DNA of 64,000 nucleotides from Epinephelus fuscoguttatus (lineage: Eukaryota > Chordata > Actinopteri > Perciformes > Serranidae). Shown one piece after another: positions 10,970 to 22,964 of this stretch (positions are counted from its first letter, which is position 1; each line of letters starts with the position of its first letter). The translations under genes and the position numbers were made by a program. The notes beneath the pieces were generated by a model that was given only the letters and a program-made list of their open reading frames with translations, had not been told where the DNA came from and did not search any database. The stretch is from contig NC_064775.1 in the NCBI RefSeq assembly GCF_011397635.1, positions 16,133,452 to 16,197,451 of the forward strand, given 5' to 3'.

Positions 10970-11225
10970 GTTGGGAAAAAATCGATACAGCAGAGTATCG
11001 CAATATTTTGCGTGATGATATTGTATCGATACATGGACGGCAAGCATTGATCTTTTAATACAACTTTTGGTACTAGAATAATAAAATCAATTGCTTGTTT
11101 GGTCCACTAGATGGTAACACATATGTATCAAGATGTATCACAATACTGAGCATATCATAGTAATGCAATAATATCGTATCGTGACCTAAGTATTGTGATA
11201 ATATCATATTGTGGGTCCTCTGTAG
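10970..11225. repeat. Dispersed 'tatcgatac' repeat
   Basis: The segment contains several copies of ATCGATAC, ATATCGTATCGTG and related words, partly as inverted pairs (about 10983-11035 and 11160-11215). This pattern recalls a common teleost interspersed repeat, possibly a short non-autonomous DNA transposon. It has no coding potential. Confidence 0.5.
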
Positions 11226-11920
11226 TACTGTAATATTTTGAGTCACTGGGGGGAGTGTGTTGCATTTGCAAGTTAAGTGTAGGGAGATGCTTTGCAGTGT
11301 TTAAAAACCAATATAATGCTTTGGCTAAAGTCAGCACGAAAGTGTCATCATCAATTACTGCCTTGTATTTACTGTATTTATCATACTGACTCTATTTATT
11401 ATCTCACATATCTGTTTTTATGTTTACCTGCCCAGGGTTGCAAATTTGCATTTCCTAGGATAGTGAAGGCATGATGCCCTATTCTGCCTTTGATTGGCTT
11501 ACCCTGACATTTGTACCCTAACCTTAACATGTGATGTAGGCGTGGGAGTTTCCAGTCACCTATCTGTCAACTCTGCTAATTTTGTTCTAAATTTAGGCTC
11601 TGTATCTATTTTGCAAGTCTCAGTGATGCTTTTTGTAGTTGGCTTACAGTGGTGGCGTGTGGCTGCAAATCAGTCATCACAATGAGGAAATCAACTCACC
11701 AGATTGTAAACTGTCCTCCTGCCAACTTCTGCTAGTTAGCTGCTAGCTAGCCAGGTTGAGATTTTCAAGCGGCGCTGTCCGTGTTTGGGTGGAGAGACTG
11801 TGTGGCCATCTTGTTGGGGTCGGGATGTGTGGACAGTTTTATCATTCCACAAATATAAAGCATGGATTATCCGAACTATTGGGAAAACATGGACAATTAT
11901 AAAGCAACAGCCAACAACTG

Positions 11921-12190
11921 GGGGCGGCAGTAGCTCAGTCCATAGGGACTTGGGTTGGGAACTGGAGGGTCGCCTGTTCGAGTCCCCGTCCAGACCAAAA
12001 TATGGAGCGTGGACTGGGCACTGCCGAGGTGCCCTTGAGCAAGGCACCGAACCCCCAAACTGCTCAGGGCGTCTGACCAAAGGGCAGCCCCCTCATTCTG
12101 ACATCTCTCCACTTTGTGCATGTATAGGTCCTGTTTGTGCATGTGTGTGTCTTTCGGACCTGTGTGTAATTGACAAGCAAGAGTGAAAAC
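11921..12190 (+). mobile_element. tRNA-derived SINE
   Basis: A tRNA-like head starts with GGCGGCAGTAGCTCAGTCC (A-box around 11931) and carries a B-box TGTTCGAGTCC at 11975-11985, spaced as in RNA polymerase III promoters. The body has the 'gaggtgcccttgagcaaggc' motif shared by many fish SINEs. The 3' part runs through 'cctgtgtgtaat' to about 12190. It would be transcribed by Pol III and mobilised by a partner LINE. The head is too diverged to be a functional tRNA gene. Confidence 0.75.
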
Positions 12191-12199
12191 AATGAATTG

Positions 12200-13487
12200 A
12201 AGTAAATAAACTTAAACAACGTAGGAAGATGTTAAAGGAGCTGAGGGGATCACATTCACTGTTGTACCTTGTATAATTCCATGTGACAAATAAATAATTG
12301 ATAACTAATATCACTCCTCTTGCCTAAACCTAACCAATCCAACCAATGAAGGCAGCAAGAGCTCACCAATCTATCCTAGGAAACGCAAATCGGCCCCAGG
12401 GACAACAGATGCCATTTAGCTGCTAGCTAACTCTGGCGCAATTGGTTTAAATTCTATGCTCTCCCTGCAAAAATGAACAACAAATTAGATTTAAACATCA
12501 ATAAATATTTATAATGCTGTATTTCTTTTCAATTATATTTGATTAGATTTAACAATGAGGTTCAGGATAGCTGCAGCTGCTGCAAAAACATGCGTGTAAC
12601 TCTTAAAGGCTGTGGTTTTCATGCTGTGAGAGCAAAATCAGCCTCATTTTTGCATCTGTGCTTAATGCTCTTGACAGGGTGTGTGTGTGCGAGAGTTTGT
12701 GTGTGACAGGGGGGCTGCCTGGCTGCCCCCTTGCCCATCACGCCCACCCATCACACCCACCCATCATGACCTTGAGGGTGATAACAGATGACTGGAGTTG
12801 ACGTTTTTCTTTCTCTTTGTTTCCTTTCTCTCTGTCTCTGCCTGCGGGTTCATTCTGACTGACACTGAAAGGTTTCTGTGTTTCTATTTCAGGACTTAAA
12901 AACCAGACAAAGTGTCACAGTCTTTTTCTTGTTCTTATTATCAGTCTTCCAGCGCCTCAGGAAGGAAACGAGACTCCCGAAAAATGCAACCACAAAAACT
13001 AGCGACTGTTATGTCTGCTCTTGTTCATCATAATGTTGTCCTTTTCTGATAAAACTCATGTCAGAGCCAGAGACAAGAGGGGAGCACAGCCGATATCGGC
13101 TTGTTTGTGATTTGCTCTACAGTAGAGGGATGAGTCAAATGCAGAATCACAAGATATAGTAACGCAGAAGTTTATGTTGCTTCTGGCACTGTAAGAAACA
13201 CGTCTTATGATGTGATGCAACACTTTACTTGGTGATAGTTTAAAGAGACGTGGCATCCTCCAACTGTAAGTTTACTTTAACGAGCTCTATTAACCCTTTA
13301 CACTGAAAGCAGTGACCTGAATTATGAAAAGGAAATATGAGAATTGATTTTAATGCTCCCCCTCATGACTTTGCTCTGAAGGAAGTGATGTACCAATCCT
13401 CTGTGGTTCCAGCCATTTGTTCCCTCGATGAATAAACTATTATCCACATTGATTCGCCACATTTGTTTTCCCATGAAACCCCCTTCT

Positions 13488-13490
<3 letters not shown>
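12200..13490. other. Intergenic, no gene recognised
   Basis: No exon or RNA gene recognised. Short TG-rich and CCCATCAC-type simple stretches occur around 12680-12770. Confidence 0.45.

Positions 13491-13532
<42 letters not shown>
13491..13532. repeat. (AC)n microsatellite
   Basis: An uninterrupted AC tract of 42 bases. Confidence 0.97.
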
Positions 13533-13533
<1 letters not shown>

Positions 13534-14009
13534 AACTGGACGCATGCTCGGCCTTATGGGAAATCCGCCGCCACCCGGGGTTACAAATAACCACATCCTC
13601 CCACGATGCTCACAGTTGTGCAGCATCTACTGGACTTACATTTGTAATGTGATCGCTGTGGAGGGGCGCAAACTGTGCACAGGTGTGAGGGGGTGTTCAG
13701 AGCTCGTTAGCTGGGTTCAGCTGTGTGTGATCAAGTGGCACCGGATAACTCCAACGAGAGTCCTTCCAAGTGAGTGTTACTGAAAAGTAGCTCAAAATGA
13801 CACCCTTGATGCAAAGGATTATGGGTAAAAATAGACACACCTGGCAGCCTGCGGTTATGTTAAGAAGATTAAAAGAAGCAAACACATGACACAAGTATCT
13901 ATGTATAACATGAGCAAAGATGAGTCACCATGAGCTACTGGTCATCCCAGACCACGTGAGGCTGCAGCTGCAAAACCCCTGAGTTTACTTAATTAAGAAT
14001 GGACACGTT

Positions 14010-14330
14010 ACAGTCATTCATTTATTTTCCATAACCACAAATCCTGCTGGGGGTCACAGGGGTTGCTGGAGCCTATCCCAGCTGACATTGGGTGAGAGGC
14101 AGGGGTCACCCTGGACAGGTCACCAGACTATCACAGGACTGACACATAGAGACAGACAACCATTCACACTCACAGTCACAACTACGGGCAATTTAGAGTC
14201 ACCAGTTAACCTAACATGCATGTCTTGGGACTGTGGGAGGAAGCCAGAGAACCCAAAGAAAACCCACGCTGACACAGGGAGAACATGCAAACTCCCACCC
14301 TGGGTTTGAACCAGGATCAAAGATGAGATC
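14010..14330 (+). repeat. Dispersed teleost repeat, copy 1
   Basis: The sequence runs from 'attcatttattttccataacc' through 'gctggagcctatcccagctgac' and 'aatttagagtcacc' to 'gggagaacatgcaaactcc'. A second copy lies at 44765-45045 in the same orientation with the same block order. It is one of the commonest interspersed repeats I recall in teleost genomes. It has no open coding frame. Confidence 0.8.
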
Positions 14331-14334
14331 AAAC

Positions 14335-14580
14335 CGCACAATTTAGAGTGTCCTTTAATTGTGACCTTCCCATGGCACACCTGTGTAGTAATGATACTGT
14401 GTAATCAGCATCTTAACATGCCACACCTGCCAGGTGGATGGATTAAGTGCTCACTAACACAGATTTAAACTAAGGCGCAACCAAAATTGAAGAGAAATAA
14501 GTCTATAGAGTGCATGAAAAAAGTCTGAGATAGGAGCAAAAACAAAAGTGCTGTGCTAAAATTTTTGTTCAGTATATCTG
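14335..14580 (+). mobile_element. Detached terminal fragment of a Tc1-like element
   Basis: Blocks such as 'tgtcctttaattgtgacc', 'gcacacctgtgtagtaatgat' and 'caaaaacaaaagtgctgtg...ttttgttcagt' follow the order I recall for the terminal region of a teleost Tc1-like element. That family's transposase resembles the remnant at 43640-44345. No transposase sequence is attached here. The fragment abuts the repeat at 14010-14330. Confidence 0.5.
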
Positions 14581-15613
14581 TAATCTTATGCATGAACCCA
14601 ACCTTCAGTTGAGGTGGACCAATCACTGCATTTCTACCCATGACCCTGGTGAGTTCATAGAGATATCACATCCCCAGCTCATAACAATTCAAACATAACT
14701 TCACTCCCACATCATAAAGTGCCGTAACCACACACAGACAGTGTGAACACACACAGTTAAATATCTACCTATGTGACGAGGTTTAAACAGGTGTGATCAA
14801 GTACATTGAAGATAAGAGCTGAAAGTGCTTTTGTCTTGAACGGCGACGCCCTGTGTGTAAATTACCACTGTTATAAAAAGCTTCTGCCTACTGTGACCTC
14901 TTCTGTACCCGGATCTTCTCTCACTCTGATAAGAAGCAGCAGCAAGATAGAGTTTTTTTTTTTTTATATCTGAAACATAACTCCTGAGAGTATTCTGTTG
15001 CTGTTAAACATTAGAAGTCATCTCTTTCTATTTTTAAGTTTTGTTGCGAGATTTAAGACTAGGAAGAGGATTTATGTCTGCACAATATGAAGATGAAACT
15101 TGTTGAAGTTTTCCAAAACGGAAAGGACAGCAGCAGCATGTACTGTCCTTTCTACAATTTTAGCCCGTGATCTCCCCCTCCCCTCCCCCCACTCCTCTGG
15201 TAATTTCCGTTGGGTGATTGAGTCTGAATTCCAGATATCCCACAGTTAAGATTCATGGGCCTGCAGTATGTGTGGACAGGACACTTCTTCACCTCCTCCA
15301 CCTTTCATCCTTCTCTTCTTTTATTCAATCCTCTCCTTCTTCCCCATTTCCTGCTCTTCACCTTCCTGTCCTCTCTTTCTCCCCCTCCACATCACTGCTC
15401 CTCTCACCGCCTTACAGATTTACCGAACACATTCCTCCCCTCCCTCCGACATCCTCCATTTCTCCTCACGGCGCCTGTCCTCTACTTGCAGTCGTCTGAT
15501 GGATGCAAGATTAGGAGCTCTGAGGACAGCTGTATGAAAAGAGGAGCTGAAGGTAGACGACAAGTGAGAAAGGTGTGGGATGAGGTGTGTTTTTAGACAC
15601 AATCCATGAGAAT

Positions 15614-15650
15614 GCACACACACACAAACACACACACACACACACACATA
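15614..15650. repeat. (CA)n microsatellite, interrupted
   Basis: A CA tract of about 36 bases with one 'aa' interruption. Confidence 0.9.
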
Positions 15651-15654
15651 CTGA

Positions 15655-17740
15655 CTGTACGCATGTGTACGTGCACACACGCTCCCACAAATTCCTGCAT
15701 GGTCATGTGGGAAAGATATTAGCAGCCAACTGAAAGCCGGAGTCACCACTTCTTTCTCTCTTGAGTAATCAATAAAGACATGCACACACGCAGTACACAA
15801 ACACACACTGTTTAGCTTGAGCCATGAGATGAGAAAGCTGTGAACAGATTAGGTGTCAAAAAGGATGCAATCACACACCTACAGTCTAAACAAAAATAAA
15901 AATCTGCATTTCTGCATTGAATTCCATCATATAGGCGCACAGCAAAGCAGGGTTTAAAGTGAGACTAACTTTAAAAAGATGAGATAACACATCTCTTCCT
16001 TAGACAGGTGAAAAGATTAACTCATGAAATAAAACCCACCCTCACTAATTTTATTACAAATAGATTTCAGCAGCTGCAACTGGGTTTGGTGTGACCAGTA
16101 GCTTAATTATGTTAGCTACTGTTAGCCAACAGCTGACATTTGTTTGCTGACTTTTATGACTCTTCTACTTCACTACATTTTAGCTTGTCAAAGACAAACA
16201 TGACAATGTCTTTACTGCTGTTACATAAGAGAAACGTGGGAAATGAAAGTAAATCTGACATATCATTATCTTGCAATGCACTCTTGTGGCCACAGTGGAC
16301 GCTGTTCAGCAGAAGTCAAGTAGTTTTTGCTTATTTTTAGACATGCTAGCAGCGTTAGCATGCTTACATGTGTAACCTAGACTGTGAACATGGTAAACAC
16401 TATACCAAATAAATATTACAATGTCATTGAGAGCATGTTAGCATGCTGATGTTTAAGCAATAGCTCACGAGTGGCCATGGTATATTGTGATTATATCTCA
16501 GCTAAGCATCAAAATACCTGCCAGGGGCACCCTTAAGCATCTGTATGAGATGCACCAGGCTTTTAACCAACTCCAATGTAAACCCATCCGCATCATTATT
16601 AGAATTTAGAGCAACAGGCATAGTATAGAGAGTGTGATAGTTCACTTAGGGCAGTTGAAAGTGGAGGTGAATGGGTCCAAGCATAGGACGGACCCAGGAG
16701 ACCGTTTGTGTCCAGTGTGTGAAAATAAAGGTCAATGCTTAGTGATTTTGTCATGCCAGTCATTAGTCATGTGAGTCGACTTACAGCCACAGTCTCTTTC
16801 TACCCCTTACTTGACACTTAACAAGGAACTTCTAAAGTGCTTTTTAACACCTATGGTCCCCTTGTGGTTACAATATTAGTACCCTTTACAGGCAACACAA
16901 ATAAAGTTTTAGTCCCAGTAACTTTAGCTAAGATCCTTGGGCTTCAGTTGCTGTAGTTTCCTCATACTAGTATAGTATAACAAGCAATAATGTAGCTGAA
17001 AAAGTGCATTATTTACTTTAATTAAAAGGGTAAAGGGTGCAGTGCAGAGGTCAAGCAAACCCTTCCAAACATGCTCGGTATGAACAAACACATCCTCACT
17101 CCAGCTCTGAACATCACACACATTTGATGACTGGCTGTCTGAAAGTTGCTGCTCCCCTCCTGTCCAGTTACTTCTGCAAATAGTTAACCTCTGAACTGCT
17201 GCACATGAGGAATCTGTGACAGTTGGAGGTGGTGGCCACTGAACTTCAGTCCTTTCTGCAGCTAGAACTCAATTTAAAGGATGAAAGCTGCTCCTACAAT
17301 GAGGTTGGTGTGATGAAACACACATGTACCCACTCTAAGTGGGGACATCTGAAGATGGAGTGCAGGTCATGCTCCTTTCATTGCCCTTGGCTTTGAACTG
17401 AAGTCCTTTGTTCGTTGCTTGATCTGAGGTAAACCACAAGGCTGCCTCTCACTTCCTCGCTCTCAGCCAGCATGTAGCACTCGTCTCAGTCCAAAAAGGG
17501 AACTTAAAAGTAAAAAAAGCACATACACAGTGTGCTGGATCACAGCTTAGAGGAAGTAACACACAACAGGAAGACAGCGAACAGTTGTGTGGTCTAGCTT
17601 CAAGGCTCCATAGCAAGTAGAAACAGTTGCTAGCAGGGATGAAATAGTGCAACTTGCCAAAAACATTTGTTTTGGAGTTTTTGTTTTAACTTTATCTCGA
17701 AATAAGACCTCATTAAATTGTTTTGCAGTGACACAGGCTG
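15655..17740. other. Intergenic, no gene recognised
   Basis: No coding exon or RNA gene recognised. It contains 'agctaacattagc'-like short motifs around 16100-16480 that recur in other fish repeats, but no clear element boundaries. Confidence 0.45.
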
Positions 17741-17744
17741 TTCT

Positions 17745-18247
17745 CATGCTCTATTCATAGATACACCTACAAAAGTAATGCAACAGAATTCGTATATAAC
17801 CTATGTTTCCTAAACCTAACCTACCTAATTTAAATTGCCTAAACATAACCTACTTAACATTCCATTAAGTACCTAATGTGACAACGCTCAACAATGTTTC
17901 TCTGCCTCAACCTAACCCATGTAACTTTACTTTCAAAACCTTATCTATGCTATGTAACTTTACGTTAAGTAGCCTACATAACATGAAGACGACCAACCAT
18001 TAATCTTTTCCAAAACCTAACATACGTAACTTTACGTTAAGTAGCTTACATAACGTGACAAAGCTCAACCATGTTTTTCTAAACCTAACCTACATAACTT
18101 CACTCGCCTAAACATAACCTTCATAACTTTCCATTACATATGTAATTATATGGAAAGTAGGCTACGTAATGCGACAACACCCAGCCATGATTCTTTTCCT
18201 CAACCTAACTATGTAACTTTACATTGGGCACATACATTTATAGTACA
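17745..18247 (+). repeat. 'cctaaccta' repeat, left half of an element split by a Tc1 insertion
   Basis: The segment opens with 'ctctattcatagatacacctac' and then repeats 'cctaacctatgtaactttac...gttaagtagcctac' units every 60-90 bases. The pattern resumes at 19867-20290 after the Tc1-like element. A full inverted copy occurs at 22280-22960. It is a dispersed element, perhaps a non-autonomous DNA transposon with internal tandem structure. Confidence 0.65.
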
Positions 18248-19866
18248 TACAGTACAGGCCAAAAGTTTGGACACACCTTCTCATTCAATGCGTTTTCTTT
18301 ATTTCCATGACTATTTACATTGTAGATTCTCACTGAAGGCATCAAAACTATGAATGAACACATGCGGAGTTATGTACTTAACAAAAAAAGATGAAATAAC
18401 TGAAAACATGTTTTATATTCTAGTTTCTTCAGAATAGCCACCCTTTGCTCTGATTACTGCTTTGCACACTCTTGGCATTCTCTCCATGAGCTTCAAGAGG
18501 TAGTCACCTGAAATGGTTTTCCAACAGTCTTGAAGGAGTTCCCAGAGGTGTTTAGCACTTGTTGGCCCCTTTGCCTTCACTCTGCGGTCCAGCTCACCCC
18601 AAACCATCTCGATTGGGTTCAGGTCCGGTGACTGTGGAGGCCAGGTCATCTGCCGCAGCACTCCATCACTCTCCTTCTTGGTCAAATAGCCCTTACACAG
18701 CCTGGAGGTGTGTTTGGGGTCATTGTCCTGTTGAAAAATAAATGATCGTCAACTAGCAAACCGGATGGGATGGCATGTCGCTGCAGGATGCTGTGGTAGC
18801 CATGCTGGTTCAGTGTGCCTTCAATTTTGAATAAATCCCCAACAGTGTCACCAGCAAAACACCCCCACACCATCACACCTCCTCCTCCATGCTTCACAGT
18901 GGGAACCAGGCATGTGGAATCCATCCGTTCACCTTTTCTGCGTCTCACAAAGACACGGCGGTTGGAACCAAAGATCTCGAATTTGGACTCATCAGACCAA
19001 AGCACAGATTTCTACTGGTCTAATGTCCATTCCTTGTGTTTCTTGGCCCAAACAAATCTCTTCTGCTTGTTGCCTCTCCTTAGCAGTGGTTTCCTAGCAG
19101 CTATTTGACCATGAAGGCCTGATTTGCGCAGTCTCCTCTTAACAGTTGTTCTAGAGATGGGTCTGCTGCTAGAACTCTGTGTGGCATTCATCTGGTCTCT
19201 GATCTGAGCTGCTGTTAACTTGCCATTTCTGAGGCTGGTGACTGGATGAACTTATCCTCAGAAGCAGAGGTGACTCTTGGTCTTCCTTTCCTGGTCGGTC
19301 CTCATGTGTGCCAGTTTAGTTGTAGCGCTTGATGGACTCCATTTGGGGACACATTTAAAGTTTTTGCAATTTTCCAGACTGACTGACCTTCATTTCTTAA
19401 AGTAATGATGGCCACTCATTTTTCTTTAGTTAGCTGACTGGTTCTTGCCATAATATGAATTTTAACAGTTGTCCAATAGGGCTGTCGGCTGTGTATTAAC
19501 CTGACTTCTGCACAACACAACTGATGGTCCCAACCCCATTGATAAAGCAAGAAATTCCACTAATTAACCCTGATAAGGCACACCTGTGAAGTGGAAACCA
19601 TTTCAGGTGACTACCTCTTGAAGCTCATGGAGAGAATGCCAAGAGTGTGCAAAGCAGTAATCAGAGCAAAGGGTGGCTATTTTGAAGAAACTAGAATATA
19701 AAACATGTTTTCAGTTATTTCACCTTTTTTTGTTAAGTACATAACTCCACATGTGTTCATTCATAGTTTTGATGCCTTCAGTGAGAATCTAAAATGTAAA
19801 TAGTCATGGAAATAAAGAAAACGCATTGAATGAGAAGGTGTGTCCAAACTTTTGGCCTGTACTGTA
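18248..19866 (-). mobile_element. Tc1/mariner-like transposon with 273 bp terminal inverted repeats
   Basis: The element is bounded by TA dinucleotides, and its ends TACAGTACAGGCC and GGCCTGTACTGTA are perfect inverted repeats. The inverted repeats span 18248-18520 and 19594-19866 (273 bp each), and I count about four differences between them. The left repeat includes the last 35 codons of the transposase gene. The transposase, on the minus strand, is broken. Near-identity of the arms suggests either a recent insertion or arm homogenisation. The element is inserted in an older 'cctaaccta' repeat. Confidence 0.92.
18413..19451 (-). pseudogene. Broken Tc1-like transposase
   Basis: Translation of the minus strand gives a Tc1-type DDE transposase starting MARTSQLTKEK near 19451. 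It has a UGA at codon 12, a UAG shortly before the LWSDES motif (near 19010) and a frameshift in a T run near 18738, just before the second catalytic Asp region. The later part carries [17 protein letters not shown] with the third catalytic Glu. The order (HTH region, VKHGGGGVMVWG, NPIE) is that of the Tc1 family, normally about 340 residues. It cannot encode a working enzyme. Confidence 0.88.
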
Positions 19867-20290
19867 CGTAGCATGCGAATGTCATTCGTGGGGCTCTAAT
19901 TCATTAGATATCATACGAACCATTATGTGCACTTTCGTAACACATCACACAAACCGCAGTTTGCTGTCCATTTGCCTAAATCTAATCTAGTTACTTTACG
20001 TTAAGTGCGTAACTATACATGAAGTAGCCTACATAACGTGACAACACCCAATCATCTTTCTTTTCCTCAACCTAACCTATGCAACTTTACTTGCCTAAAC
20101 CTAACCGACATATCTTTTCATTATGTATGTTGATTATATATTAGGTAGTGTACGTAACGTGACAAGGCCCAACCAGGATTCTTTTTCTCAACCTAACCTA
20201 TGTAACTTTACTTGCCTAAATCTAATCTATGTAACTTCACGTTAAGTATAAGTCATTAGATTTCATACGTACCACTGTATGAGAATACCA
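19867..20290 (+). repeat. 'cctaaccta' repeat, right half of the split element
   Basis: This half begins with 'gaatgtcattcgtggggctc' and 'cattagatatcatacgaac'. It then resumes the 'cctaacctatgtaactttacttgcctaaa' units seen at 17745-18247. The inverted copy at 22280-22960 has 'gagtgccccac' in the corresponding position. Confidence 0.6.
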
Positions 20291-20294
20291 TAAT

Positions 20295-22279
20295 TGGCAA
20301 TAAGCGATAAAATTTCATCAAACAAGCTGAAAATTTTAACTGATGATCAAAACTTTGCACAATAATCTATAAAAGCAACAAAACGTGGTTCATTTTACAA
20401 ATGATAAACATTCCTGTGAGCATCAATTACATGTTATGCACCAAACTTCCTTCTAAGCATCAAAGCAAAGACACATTTATCGTATAACCTCTTCAAAGCC
20501 AGCAGTTACATCAGCTGTTGAGATTAAGTAAATTACCATTTTCGGTCATCTGGTTGCCTCATCTTAACATACCTAAAGACGTACGGAAACTCTCGGGTTA
20601 ATTGTGTGTACTCTGATACTGACAGTCGGTGAAACACAGCAGCTGTGGCTTGGGTTGCAAAAGGGGAAATGTTTTCTCCACGCTAGTGCAAAGGTTCACA
20701 ATCTCACCCTGGCTGCCTCAACACAGTTACATAACAGTGAACATGTGAAAGAAAAAAAAGGCAGGAGATAGAAAGAAATGAGGGGAAAGATAGAAGAGAG
20801 AGAGTAAAAAGGGGAGGAGGGGAAGAAACGAGATGATGTCATGCATTTCATAGTAGAAGAAGGGGTTCAAGTCAGCAGGGCGAGCATCACACTTTTTTTC
20901 TCCTTCTCTCATTCCTTTAGTCAGATGCCCAGACGTTGAGCGACAACGCAGACCTCGAATTTCAGCAGATGTGGCAATCTGGCCTTATTTGGCATCCCAG
21001 GGAAGAAAAAAGGAAGGAAGGAGGCGAGGGCCAAAATTCCACATCGGGTTTTTATCAAAGCAAGACTGATGTGGAGTCAGCAGCAGCAGCCTTTAAACCT
21101 CCGCGTGTCTGCTACGAAAGCTGAATAACAATATCTGGAGGCGATCAGGTCAGCCATTTTGAGGCCTCAAGTCTCTCCTTCAAGAAAACAAAGACACGTA
21201 TCTGGCCTCTTATAGCTTCATACTAAGCTGTATTCTTTTTTAAATTTTACAGTTTGTGAAGAAGTATTGATTTATTCTGAATGACAGGAAAAAGAGGAGT
21301 TTTTAAACTTCAAAAGCACCCATCAAAACTCATCTCTGAGCTCATGTAGAGGTCCTTTATGTGTCACTGATTCAGCGTGGCGACCCCAGAACACAAACAG
21401 TTCATTTTGACACATAAAGACACATTCAGCCGCTCACATCTGACAAAACAACCAACAGGAAACAGAACAGACACCTCCTTGTCTGCTCTCCGCTCGCCCG
21501 TTTTCAGAAATAGCCGCCCCCGCTGTTATCAAGCCTGGGTCACACTTCCTGTCTTTCTGCTGCTTGAATTTGTGCAAGGGATTCTGGGTAACAACTGGAG
21601 ATGCAGGAGGCCCCGCCTACCCCTGTTCCCCCACCCACCTATGCTGGCAGCAGGAAGTCAGTGCTCCCACTTCCTCCTTGGCGAGGGTGAATGCAGAAGT
21701 GGAGATGGTTTAGTTGGGTGAAAAGGTTGCTCTCAGTTCTCTATACGAACCTCTTCATCGTCTTCTTCCTCCTTGTTATCAACGCTCACAAATAAAGGGC
21801 AGTTCCACGCTGTTATACATCCATTTTTATAAAAAAAAATATATTCTGAACCTCTCAAGCAGAAATACTAGTTTGTTCTGCTTTCCACACACATGTAGAT
21901 CATATTTCTTCACCCTGGTGCATTCCCACAGAGGACTGGCAAGGCCTTAATTATGACCTTTGAGTTACTGCTGCACAGTCTCATAGCAAAACATAAAAGA
22001 TCCACAGCAGCATTTGGGTTTTGGTGTCAGCAGAGCAATGTCTTTCTTACAGTTAATAATTCAGAATGCAGTGCAGATATGATATATTGTCATTTGAGCA
22101 ATGAAGTGCTGTGAAACAGGAAGTCAGTAAGTACAGTTGAAGAAAGATGAAGCAGGTTGGAAAAACTAGCTGACAGAAGAGCTACGACATATGTAGCTCT
22201 CATGATGCACTGAACGTCATTTCAATTAAATTCATATTATGATGGCGTCCTCTGTGCCCTTCTAATTTTTTCATTCACA
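20295..22279. other. Intergenic, no gene recognised
   Basis: It contains a purine-rich stretch (20745-20830) and a moderately GC-rich stretch (21460-21700). Frames here are unremarkable and not recognised. Confidence 0.45.
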
Positions 22280-22960
22280 CATATCGTACAAACTACTTCT
22301 TTTTAGAGCATAGTCCAACCTTTATGTTAGAGATATACCTACTTTTAACTACGTGTTTGCTTGTATATTTTTCGTCCCTTTGGAGCTTTCGTTGTGCATG
22401 TCCTCAGAAATTTACATGATACATCCCAACGTATTGTTATAAGTTTTGTATGATATTTTTGCAACAAATGAGTGCCCCACAAATAGCGTCGCCACAATAT
22501 GTAGATAATGTCAAGGACAGAGGTTAGATTTAGGCAAGTTAAGAAGTTTAGGTTCAGGAAAGTAAAGTTACACAAGTTAGGTTTAGGAGGAGAAAAATAG
22601 CTGGGCTTTGTCATGTTACGTACTATACAAAGTTATGTAGGTTAGGTTTAGGAAAGTAAAGTCATGGTTTAGGAAAAGAAACACGATTAGGTGTCATCAC
22701 ATTACGTACTTAATTAAAGTTCCGTAGGTTAGGCTTAGGAAAGTTAAGTTACGTAAGCTAGGTTTAGAAAAGTAAGTTATGTTGGTTAGATTTAGGAAAA
22801 TAAACATGGTGACTCCTAGTTTCACATGGGACACAAACACTCTACTACTTCCGCCTTTACTCCTGTTAACGCATTGTTCATGTGACCGCAGCTTTCCATA
22901 CTTAGTTGGTTATATACAAATTCTGGTGCATTGCTTTTTGTAGGTATATGTAGAAACAGT
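22280..22960 (-). repeat. Inverted copy of the 'cctaaccta' repeat
   Basis: The segment reads 'ggttaggtttaggaaagtaaagtta' repeatedly. It closes with 'ggttatatacaaattctggtgcattgctttttgtaggtatat', the reverse complement (with changes) of the start of the element at 17745. It is about 4 kb from the other copy and in opposite orientation. It lacks the Tc1 insertion, so it shows the uninterrupted form. Confidence 0.65.
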
Positions 22961-22964
22961 GCAC

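Noticed and set aside
11931-11995. Possible tRNA gene
   Set aside because: A- and B-boxes are present, but the cloverleaf is degenerate and it is followed by a SINE body.
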